Positions 28,701 to 40,700 of a stretch of 64,000 nt of DNA are shown here, piece after piece (the stretch's first letter is position 1; each line of letters starts with the position of its first letter). The DNA is from Pegea sp. RAD2-039 (taxonomy: Eukaryota > Chordata > Thaliacea > Salpida > Salpidae): the NCBI GenBank assembly GCA_034620365.1, contig JAQGEQ010000240.1:62001-126000 (forward strand), read 5' to 3'. The position numbers and the translations under genes were made by a program. The notes beneath the pieces were generated by a model. The model was given only the letters and a program-made list of their open reading frames with translations. It was not told where the DNA came from and made no database searches.

Positions 28701-31700
28701 TAAATAAAGAGCTTACGAGGTGCAAAATATTTAATATTTTCTTCGTATTTTAGATCCAGCAAGTCCAAAAATTATTCAACTTCAAAAAGTAGGAATAGTG
28801 TTTGCAAATCTAAAGTGGAACCCTGAAAAAGGTTAAAAAAGCTAAATTTATAATTCAAACAAATTGAAATTTATTACTTTTGAATTTTAGGAGCAATCAA
28901 CTATACAATAACCTACAACAGTTTGTATGAGGACACTTTAATAACAGTCACAAATAACTCAGAGTTTACTTTGATTGATTTAAATCCTCTTGAAAGTTAT
29001 GAAGTAGTAATTCATTCTGTAGGAGTTAATGGGGTTAGTGATATTGGCAGCGAAGTTTTGAGCTTTACAACAGGTGCAGTGAGGTGTTTAAAAAGCTTGG
29101 AGTTATAAAATTGATTTGTGGTCCTGATTTTCAGATCCTGCTTTTCCAATTCATGTCTACATCACCAATTTAACTGATTCATCAGTATCAATTAATTGGG
29201 AAGATTTTAAAGGTTGATTTTATTTAATTCTTTTTTCAGTTTTTTGCTTTTATTTGTAGTGCTTCCAGGTAACAGAGTGAATCAGTAGCTCAAATTCTTT
29301 TTATGTTAAGAAGTTAATTTATTAACCTTCTATCTATAAAAAAAATTTGAATTTATAACTTACAACTTAAATATGTAAGCAATTGTTTGATGAACAACTT
29401 TTACAAACAATTGCCTGTACTTGAAATGATATTATAATAAAAAAAAGTTTTGAAGTCTTATATAAAACTGTCGAGAAAATATCGTTAATATTTTATAAGC
29501 TAGTGTAATTAACAAACGTACAAACAAAACCTTGATGGCTTGTTAAAGGATTCGATAAAAACTAAATGGGACTGTTGCTACTTTAGGATCTAAAGGATAC
29601 CGAGTTGAATATAACGAGTTTGGTGCAGATGATTACTTCATAAAAACCACAAATAGATCTGAAATCGAACTAAGCGAACATTTAAAGTCAGGAGTAACAT
29701 ATTTATTCACAATAACAAGTGTTGGTGGTGTAGAAAGCGAAACAAGCCCACCTATTAATGCTACATTATGTAAGTAGATTACAAGCACAAAAACATCCGT
29801 TAAATATTTAGAAATATCTTCTAACATTTTTGCAGTGATTAATTCACCAAGCTTTATTAATATTTCAAACATTGAAACCAAAAGCGGACACATCAGCTGG
29901 GAGACTATAAAGAGTGAGTATTCATCATCTTACCTTAGCATGAAAATCTATAAACACTTTAAAAGTTTTTCAACCTAACAAAGGAAATACTTTCAAGAGT
30001 TTTAACAAAGTCAATACTTTATAATTGAAACAATTGTTATGATAAAGGTTTTTAAATTGCTAAAGATAACTTTATAATTTTTAGTGCCTCAGGTTTTGTT
30101 CATGACGAGATAATATTTACAAAAATATAATCCACTTTACAAACTTTTACTTAAAATGATATATTGCTTAATAAAAATTTTTTAATGATATTTTTTATAT
30201 TTATATGATATTTATATGACGATGGGCAAGTAGACAAAGCTAGTTGTAAAAAGTAATTTATAAAAATTAATTTTTAAAAAGAGATCATTAGCTGTCAGAA
30301 AACTCAACTGATGTGATCAAACCTTTTCAAATTTTCAAAAAGTTTTCATGTCTTACCTTTCTTCAGTAATTAAGAACTAAAATACAAAAATCTAATGAAA
30401 CATAAATATGAAGGGTCGACTAAATACCGCATACAAGTTTTACACAAAGATGAAATTATTGTTGATAAAACTATCAACGATACAAAAACTAAACTGGAAG
30501 ATTTGTCGCCTGGAAGCAAATATCGAGTCCAAATCGCTTCAATTGATACATTAAAACGTCAAAGCAAAGATTGGAGTCCAATACTCACTTTTGTGACCAG
30601 TAAGCTTGATTTATTTCATTTTTATCAACAAACTAAATTCAATCTTTCATCTATTTCAAGAACCAGCATATCCAGCAAACATACAAGTTGCTGAAGTTAC
30701 TAAGACATCTGTAAAACTTTTGTGGACTTCAACTGAAGGTAAAAACAACTCATCTAAATATTAATTCAGTTTGTTTACATTTTCCTTTTTTAATTTGAAG
30801 GAACAACTTCGTATATAGTTAGTTATCATCAAACTGGAAATGATGAATACTTTAATCAAAGCACAACAACCTCTGAAATCGTCATCACTGAAAATATTGA
30901 GTCAGGAAGAAGTTATTTGTTTACAGTAACAAGTATTGGAGAAAGGGAAAGTGATTCCAGTCCGGCTGTTAATGCAACTACTCGTAAGTTTAGTCGATAA
31001 AATATAGTTTCAATTCACTTTAACTTAATTATCAAAAAACGTTTGCTTTATAGTGATTGGACCGCCGGATAAGTTAGAAATAATAAAAGAAGCAAAATTT
31101 GTGATAGTTTCGTGGAATAAGATTCAAGGTTTGTTATTTGTAAAAGATGTTTGGAATTTTCTATTGTTAATTTCAGATAAAACTTTTGAAAAGTCAGTAA
31201 TATCAAATCGATTTAAATGTATATCAATTTAACAAATTATTAAAACCTCTTCCAATTTAAATGCTAAATGTCATAATAAAAATCATTATATCCTTTTAAA
31301 TTGAATAAAATTATTCTAAATATGTTTTATGTAAGGCTACAACAAAGTTGTTTATTATAAAAAGAGTTAACATTTTATAACAAAAAACGTTTTTTCAACA
31401 ATTTATTCATTATATGTAAAAGTTTGAAATAAATTCTAACAAAGTTCTTTTAAACTAAAAGTTTCTAAATGTATATCATTACTACTTAAAATTAAAATAT
31501 CTGAAATTTAATAAACCATTTTGATTTTTTCAAAAAACAAAAATTAGTTTAAAATTTTTACTCAAGAAAAAATGCACCTTGATTTTTATTAAAGTTTACA
31601 AAAAATGTTCACTTCACAAGCTTCTCATCATTTAATTAAAGTTGGATCACTATTTTGAGTTATCTAATAAACTTATGAGATTCAATTATATCTATTTAAT

Positions 31701-34700
31701 CACCAGGAGCAATCAACTATCGCGTACGAGCTTCAAATGAAGATGATGAAATTGTTGTCGATGAAAATATTGAGAATAATGAAATAAAACTGGAAGATTT
31801 GTCTCCTGGAAGCAAATATCGAGTCCAAATCGCTTCAATTGATACATTAAAACGTCAAAGCAACGATTGGAGTCCAATACTCACTTTTGTGATTAGTAAG
31901 CTTGATTTATTTCATTTCTATCAACAAACTAAATTCAACCTTTCATCTATTTCAAGAACCAGCATATCCAGCAAACATACAAGTCGCTGAAGTTACTAAG
32001 ACATCTGTAAAACTTTTGTGGAATTCAACTGAAGGTAAAAACAACTCATCTAAATATTAATTCAGTTTGTTTACATTTTCCTTTTTTAATTTGAAGGAAC
32101 AACTTCGTATATAGTTAGTTATCATCAAACTGGAAATGATGAATACTTTAATCAAAGCACAACAACCTCTGAAATCGTCATCACTGAAAATATTGAGTCA
32201 GGAAGAAGTTATTTGTTTACAGTAACAAGTATTGGAGAAAGGGAAAGTGATTCAAGTCCAGCTGTTAATGCAACTACTCGTAAGTTTGATTGGTAACATG
32301 TAGCTAATTGTTAGATTAATCTTTTATCTATCTAAATAGTTTTGTTTAATTTATTTAATTTATTTTATTACTTTATTTACTTTGTAGTAATTGGACCTCC
32401 GAATAAATTGGAAATAATAAAAGAAGAAACAAAATTTGTGATACTTTCGTGGAATAAGATTCAAGGTTTGTTATTTGTAACAGAACTCTTTCGGGTTTTT
32501 CATTTTTAATGATTTATAGTTATGTTTTAAGTGGCCCCAGATCTTTTAATTTTAACCAATTTAACTCCATTGAATTGTTAAAAACAAAAGCAACTATTTA
32601 TCTTGTACCACTAAAAGTATATTTTTGGTTTCAATCTACTTTAGCAGTGATTCAGAATTAAAACTACTATGAAGCGATTCTTTTTCTTAAAATTTTGTAA
32701 CTGACAAAACTTATTGTTGTCAGATATTGACAAAACTGTTTAGTTTGAAGTAGTAACATCATATATTGCTACATTTATAACAAAAAGTTGAATTAAGATT
32801 GCTAATTTCAAAATTTCACATTTTCATACCTAAAGGTAGATAGGAATTCGAAAATAGTGAATCTTTCAACTTTTTCTAGTTTAATCATTTTATAAAATAT
32901 TATTATTAATTTCTAAATCTTCTAATAACTATGAAGCACTGAACAAAAAAAACCTTAAATTCTGTTAATTCACTTTAGTCTCAGTAAACTTTTTATTCCT
33001 CAAAAAGACAAACCTTCACCCTAACCTTTAATACAAACGCTTCAATAATATTTTTGAAGCTAACACTTTCAAGCTAGATTGTATCTATTTAATCACCAGG
33101 AGCAATCAACTATCGCGTACGAGCTTCAAATGAAGATGATGAAATTATTGTTGATGAAAATATTGAGAATAATGAAATAAAACTGGAAGATTTGTCTCCT
33201 GGAAGCAAATATCGAGTCCAAATCGCTTCAATTGATACATTAAACCGTCAAAGCAAAGATTGGAGTCCAATACTCACTTTTGTGACCAGTAAGTTTGACT
33301 TATTTCATTTCTATCAACAAACTAAATTCAATCTTTCATCTATTTCAAGAACCAGCATATCCAGCAAACATACAAGTTGCTGAAGTTACTAAGACATCTG
33401 TAAAACTTTTGTGGAATTCAACTGAAGGTAAAAACAACTCATCTAAATATTAATTCAGTTTGTTTACATTTTCCTTTTTTAATTTGAAGGAACAACTTCG
33501 TATATAGTTAGTTATCATCAAACTGGAAATGATGAATACTTTAATCAAAGCACAACAACCTCTGAAATCGTCATCACTGAAAATATTGAGTCAGGCAGAA
33601 GTTATTTGTTTACAGTAACAAGTATTGGAGAAAGGGAAAGTGATTCAAGTCCGGCTGTTAATGCAACTACTCGTAAGTTTAGTCGATAAAATATAGTTTC
33701 AATTCACTTTAACTTAATTATCAAAAAACGTTTGCTTTATAGTGATTGGACCGCCGGATAAGTTAGAAATAATAAAAGAAGAAACAAAATTTGTGATAGT
33801 TTCGTGGAATAAGATTCAAGGTTTGTTATTTGTAAAAGATGTTTGGAATTTTCTATTGTTAATTTCAGATAAAACTTTTGAAAAGTCAGTAATATCAAAT
33901 GAATCTTAGTGTATATCAATTTAACAAATTATTAAAACCTCTTCCAATTTAAATGCTAAATGTCATAATAAAAATCATTATATCCTTTTAAATTGAATAA
34001 AATTATTCTAAATATGTTTTATGTAAGGTTGTAACAAAGTTGTTTATTATAAAAGTAGTTAACATTTTATAACAAAAAACGTTTTTTCAACAATTTATTC
34101 ATTATATGTAAAAGTTTGAAATAAATTCTAACAAAGTTCTTTTAAACTAAAAGCTTCTAAATGTATATCATTACTACTTAAAATTAAAATATCTGAAATT
34201 TAATAAACCATTTTGATTTTTTCAAAAAACAAAAATTAGTTTAAAATTTTTACTCAAGAAAAAATGCACCTTGATTTTTATTAAAGTTTACAAAAAATGT
34301 TCGCTTCACAAGCTTCTCATCATTTAATTAAAGTTGGATCACTATTTTGAGTTATCTAATAAACTTATGAGATTCAATTATATCTATTTAATCACCAGGA
34401 GCAATCAACTATCGCGTACGAGCTTCAAATGAAGATGATGAAATTATTGTTGATGAAAATATTGAGAATAATGAAATGAAACTGGAAGATTTGTCTCCTG
34501 GAAGCAAATATCGAGTCCAAATCGCTTCAATTGATACATTAAACCGTCAAAGCAAAGATTGGAGCCCAATACTTACTTTTGTGACCAGTAAGTTTGATTT
34601 ATTTCATTTCTATCAACAAACTAAATTCAATCTTTCATCTATTTCAAGAACCAGCATATCCAGCAAACATACAAGTCGCTGAAGTTACTAAGACATCTGT

Positions 34701-37700
34701 AAAACTTTTGTGGAATTCAACTGAAGGTAAAAACAACTCATCTAAATATTAATTCAGTTTGTTTACATTTTCCTTTTTTAATTTGAAGGAACAACTTCGT
34801 ATATAGTTAGTTATCATCAAACTGGAAATGATGAGTACTTTAATCAAAGCACAACCACCTCTGAAATCGTCATCACTGAAAATATTGAGTCAGGCAGAAG
34901 TTATTTGTTTACAGTAACAAGTATTGGAGAAAGGGAAAGTGATTCCAGTCCAGCTGTTAATGCAACTACTCGTAAGTTTGATTGGTAACATGTAGCTAAT
35001 TGTTAGATTAATCTTTTATCTATCTAAATAGTTTTGTTTAATTTATTTAATTTAAAAATTTATTTTATTACTTTATTTACTTTGTAGTAATTGGACCTCC
35101 GAATAAATTGGAAATAATAAAAGAAGAAACAGAATTTGTGATACTTTCGTGGAATAAGATTCAAGGTTTGTTATTTGTAAAAGATTTTTGGAGCTATTAT
35201 ATTCAAATATAATGAACGCTTGCAGAAAATTAAAATAGTGATTTAATTAGCAAGTTTTGTTTTTGACCCAATTTAATAATACTTCTACTTTTAATTAAAA
35301 AAATTGAGGCTTCATGCTTAAATTGTTTTTACAATTGTTATGGAATCTAAAATTTAAATAAACCGTAACTAAAATCAATGTTTTAGTAGTTTTTATTTCA
35401 TTCATTAGAAGATGACAGGATTTTTTTGAAATAAGATAATTTTTATAAATTGTAAACTAAAGATGTAGTGAAATTATTTCTTACAACAATATTTGTATTT
35501 ATTTATAAATATATATTATTTTCAAAACCATCACAGAAACAAATTATTTAAGTTTAGTTGTCTGAAAATTATTTATCTTCTCATTAAATAAAATGTATCT
35601 ATTATTCATTGTACCTTTTTTTATTTTCCGACATTTCTTATTTGAAATATTTTTTGTTTTGTAAAAGTTCCATTTAATTCACAAGACTTCTTTTAAGATT
35701 CAACTATTAGTTTGCCTTACTAGAAACAATTTTTATCAAAAGGTGTATAGTTTTTTTTAAATAATTTTATTGTTCATCTCTCTAGGAGCTATTAGGTATC
35801 ATGTAAGAGTTGTTGATGAAGATGATGAAGTAATATTTGATAAAACTATTGGATATAACAAGATGAAATTAGAAAACTTGTTCCCTGGACGTCGGTATCG
35901 ACTCCAAGTTGCTTCAATTGATATCTTTAAGCGTCAAAGCAAAGAGTGGAGTCCAACATTTAGTTTTGTTACCAGTAAGATCTACCTGTCACATAGTTTA
36001 GTTTACTAAACAGCTATGATAAGTGATTTTTTATTAGGATATTCGAACATTTACTTGATTGTTTAAATATTCGCTATTTCAGAGCTTGCAGCTCCGAAAA
36101 ATATTCAGATAATTGATACAACTCCATATTCAATTGAACTAACCTGGAATTCTTCTGAACGTATGAAGCATCGGAAACTTTTTCAACTTTTACTTCAAAT
36201 TTTTGTAAATTTTTTCAGCTTTGCTAAGTTATGAGATCAATGTGAAGAATGGGTCTGATGCACGTGTCATCTACTCACAAAAGGCGAACGTTTTAGTAGA
36301 TAATTTAATTCCTGGACAAATGATACAACTACAAGTTTCTTCTGTGCTTCTTGATCAAAGAAGTCTTCCCAGTAGTGTGATTGAACATTGGACAAGTAGC
36401 ATCATTATCTTTATGTACAGATTCATTTATTTAGTTTCTTATTTCAGTTTTTGATTCACCAAAGAATGTGACGTTGAAAGTATTAAATAAAACATCCATT
36501 GAGGTGTCATGGGAACCTCTTCTAGGGGCACGAAACTACAAAATCTACGTCACTAAGAAGTCATTAGAAATTAACCAAAAAAATTACCAAAATTCGTCAT
36601 TTGTTGAACAAGTTCAAAAACCACCTTATGTTGCAACAAATTTGATACCGGCCACTTTCTACCAATTCCAAATTGCAGCAAATAATTATGCCAAAGTTCC
36701 AGGTTTGTTCAGTGAACAAATCACCTCAATAACAGGTAGCTTTCATGTTAACAACTTATTTGACTTAAAATTGAAGTGAATTTGATATTCAGGAGTAATA
36801 GAAGTAGTGGAACAAGGAACCAGCTGGGTGCTGATAAAATGGCCTAAAATTAATTTGACATCAAATTATTCAATTTCGTTTAAATCAATTCACGAAAAAT
36901 CTAAAGTTGTTTTGGAATTCACAAAAGAAGAAGTGAAGTAATTGATTAAAATTGAGATATTTAATATTTTTTATCAACTTGCTCAAATTTTAGTGAGTCA
37001 AACGGCAACATCCAACAGAAGATCTCTAAACTTCAACCTGGAACAAGTTATTTCATTTCTATTGAAAGTAGAGATACTTTTGGAAAAGAAATTTTGCTTG
37101 GGAATTTAAACACTACTACTCGTGAGTTTATTTTTTGTTGATCTTCTGACTGAGCATTTACTTTTTTACAGTGTCTTTAAATCCTCCCAGCAAATTTCAA
37201 ACTTTAGAAGTTAGAAAAAATCACGTTGTTGTATCTTGGGATTTAGTGCCTTACGCTTCGAGCTATCAAATAGAAGTTGTCAAGGACTCAGAAAAGAATA
37301 AGATCATCTTTGAAAAGTCATTTAAATTTCGATAAAAAAACACAAATTTCTAAACATTTTGTTAATTGTAGAAAAGTATCGAAACCTTTGGTTCTTGTCA
37401 ATGATCTTGAAACTTTGGTAATGTATCAACTGACTGTTAGAAGTTTAACATTAGAGAGTATATCAGAAAGTAGCAACCCCTTTATGATACAAGCTCGTAA
37501 GTTACTTGGTATTTTTGTTAAAACTAAAACTTGATTAAACTTTTAAAAGGTTTCCCTGTTCCGGTAGTTCCAAAAAATTTAGTTCCACAAGTTGTGAACA
37601 AATCAACTTCCAGTCTTACAGTGAGAGTCACTCCGGTTGAGTTTGCCGTATCATACCAAATTCTCGTAAAAGATAATCAGAATAATCTTATCCAACGGCA

Positions 37701-40700
37701 AGATGTCAAGTATGTTGACGCTTGCTTTAGTTGATTCAAATTTAATTTCATCATCATTTAATTAGTGATCGTGATGCAGTCGAAGATGTAGTGATAACTG
37801 GTCTCAAAGATAACTTCTCTTATAAAATATCCTACTTAGCAATTGGTGAAGGCAATGATAAGTCAGATACTAGCAGAGAACTTTCGGTTACTACTGGTTG
37901 GTGCTTCAACTGAAAGCTTTTCTGTATATTCTAAATTTTCGGAATTTTAGATCGAATAAAATTTGAGGCTCCGAAAAATTTAAGAGTCTTAAAGAAGGAT
38001 GCAGGATCAGTAGTAATTGCTTTCGATCTTACTAATTACACAACCAAATACTCTGTTAATGTCGTTAATAAACTGAAAGGAACATCACGAACTTACAAGT
38101 AAGAAATATCCTCAAATACTTCCAACTATTTAACAACTTTCTGTATTTTAGAAAAATCGATTCACCTTACAGAGTAACTTCACTGACATTTGGTGATATT
38201 TACTTGATAACAGTCAATTCATTGACTAAATATGGAGATGTGCTACCAAGTAACAGCATATCAGTAGAAATACGTCAGTTTCTCTTTGCCATTCATCTAT
38301 TTTTATCTAATTAATTGAATTGATCGAGAGATTAGACTAAATATTTTTTAACAGTTAATGCTGTCCACTAAAACGTTTTTATTGACTGTCCACTTGTTGA
38401 TTGCGTCTTTGATTCACTTCTTAGCCTTTCCTTCGGTTGGATCAGTGCGTAAGGTCACTGCAAGCAGAATCACTACTCATGGTTTCCGTCTCCAGTGGAG
38501 TCCTGCCTCTTTTGCTTCTAGCTACACTGCCATCTTAGGAGCTGGTCTTCAACCATTTTTAGAAATCGAAAAAATAGGAAGTAACCAGGTTAGCAATAGT
38601 AACTAGTCTTCACTATCTCATCTAAATCATCTACTCTACCAGTTCGACTTTAGCAAATTAAAACCAGATACTTCGTACAACGTTTCGATTGTTGCTTTGG
38701 GTAGAGATGGGTTAAAGATGTCTTCCGGTGAATGGATCATCGTAAAAACAAGTAACTAACATCTGTATAATCTACATTATTATGTAAGATTTAATTTACA
38801 GATGCTCGCTCGTCTACATCACGACCCTCAGTGGACTCCTTCCTGTTCAATCAACTCATTGACCAATTTTTTAGTTCACTTCTCAACATTCCAAAGTTTA
38901 AAGATCTGATCGTCACTAACTTTTGTTTCATCTTCTTCTTTTGCAGTTCAATTAATGTTCAATCACTAACGACATATCAAAAAGATCTGAGTGAAGAAAT
39001 CACAAATCTTCATGCTCTTTACTCTTCATCAGTTCCTGCTTCTTACCGTAAGTAAATTCTTAAATTTAAATATCGATTCTAAGATTTTTTCTTGAAGATT
39101 CTAGCAAGAAGACTCAACTGCATCAGCTCTACCTCATTGGTCGTGATTTAAAAGCGATTATGAGTGGAATGGTCCACAAATCTCTAACAGAGGTGCCAAG
39201 TTAGACAATTATCAACAAATTTCTTACCGTTTCATTCACAGGTCGACCAGCAAGCCTTGTATATGACCAACACCTTACTGACAATCATGGACCTGGACAC
39301 TTCTTTTAACCCATTATCTCGCTCTGAGCTACTTGAGACTCTCACTCACAGACTTCGACTCTTCATCACCAAAGATGGGGCGATCATCCGAAACATCTTC
39401 AGCAGTAAAGTTAAGCCCAAGCTGTCCATCAACTTCGGTCATATTACGTCACGTGGTTTCCGGGTTACATGGTCACGTTATCGCAACTCTCACAAGTGAG
39501 TGACGTCATCAACGCACGATCCACTGAAGAATTTTGCTTTCAGATATGTAGTGATCCTAGAAGAGAAAATAGAGAAATCATTCAAGAAACTTTACCGGGA
39601 GATCCACTCCGGATTAAGCGCCACTTTTAAGACTCTTAATCCGAAAACTGAATTTAACGTCACGATTATTCCATTGACACCAAACGGCGATTTGGTGGAC
39701 GATATGAGCAGCAGTGCGATCGTGAAGACACGTTAGTATCCTTCTTACTCATTTTTAACTTTAACAAATGTGTCCTTAGCTCCCAGAAAACATCAACTTC
39801 ATGCTGAACTGAGATTGGTTGGGTCAAGTCACGTGGTTATCTCTTGGAGGATGTGGCCCACTGAGCTAAGTGGAGTGACTTTCGTTCTGTTTGAAGACAA
39901 CAATCCAGTGCAGAGAGTTAGTATGGCGTCACCTAGTGGCTACTTTGTCGTTAACTCTTCTTCTGCAGAAAGTAGTAGCAAGAAGAGCCTCTCATCGGAT
40001 GGTGATATTTTCTGGATTGAAACCTCATACCACTTACAATATTGAAGCTGTATCTACCGGAGGAGAAGTTGTTTATGATACTCAATTGAGTACTTCACCA
40101 AAAAGAGAGTCTAAAGTATCACCAAGTCAGTTCTACTACATCTATCACATAACCCAAAAATAGTTTGGGGAATTCCCGCGACTTACTTTCAATCAAACTA
40201 ATTTAGCTACTTAGTTACTATTTTTAGCTTTTCAATTCTCTATTTAATCGTTACAGCTGTAAAAAACAAGTTCCTACTTCCCCCTTCCAACCTTCGTATC
40301 TTGAGAACCACCAGCAGTCAAGTGTTTGTATCCTGGTCGCCACCAAAGATGGAAAATCTGCCTGAAAGTATCTCGTATAGTGTAGGACTATTTCGACAAG
40401 GCAAGATGCTGCTGGTGAAGCTGATTAGAAATATACGCTTCAAATACGCGTAAGTGATGACGTCACGTGTAATGATGTGCAAACTTGTTGAAATATTTGA
40501 AGTTGCCACTAAATACCTTTTAATCACGTGTTTTACTACTTGTTTCCCGGAAAGCCCCAACTGATAGTAAAAGTAGTTCACTACAACTGTTCAAATGTTT
40601 ACTTTTACTTTCAACGTTATTTCACAATTTATTGCAGTTAGTTTACCAATTTGAACTTCAAAGTATATTTGCTTTTGTATTAGAGTTTGATTTGATGACT

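Larger units (their letters stand above)
29836..36395 (+). other. FN3 domains 42-51, the recently amplified part of the array
   Basis: Exon pairs: 29836-29913/30414-30599; 30661-30738/30801-30983; 31054-31128/31707-31895; 31957-32034/32097-32279; 32388-32465/33100-33288; 33350-33427/33490-33672; 33743-33820/34399-34587; 34649-34726/34789-34971; 35088-35165/35786-35974; 36083-36160/36219-36395. Domains alternate between two types: one starts KPAYPANIQV and continues GTTSYIVSYHQ, the other starts IGPP-x-KLEII and continues GAINYRVRAS with LEDLSPGSKYRVQIAS. The copies are nearly identical, including introns, and all stay in frame. The acceptor at 30414 has a poor pyrimidine tract and is the least certain exon start. 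The introns 31129-31706, 32466-33099, 33821-34398 and 35166-35785 contain no other gene. Confidence 0.88.

Noticed and set aside
38358-38424. In-frame ATG and hydrophobic leader (MLSTKTFLLTVHLL) before FN3 57, which could look like a new signal peptide and a separate gene
   Set aside because: The acceptor cttcttag at 38424 gives perfect phase 1 continuity with FN3 56 and every later exon. The leader is more simply intron sequence, though an internal promoter cannot be fully excluded.
39917-40045. Continuation of the frame of FN3 59 to a TGA at 40043
   Set aside because: That would truncate the protein. A 52-bp intron 39917-39968 with gttagt and tctgcag ends switches to the frame that completes the FN3 fold (GLKPHTTYNIEAVS).
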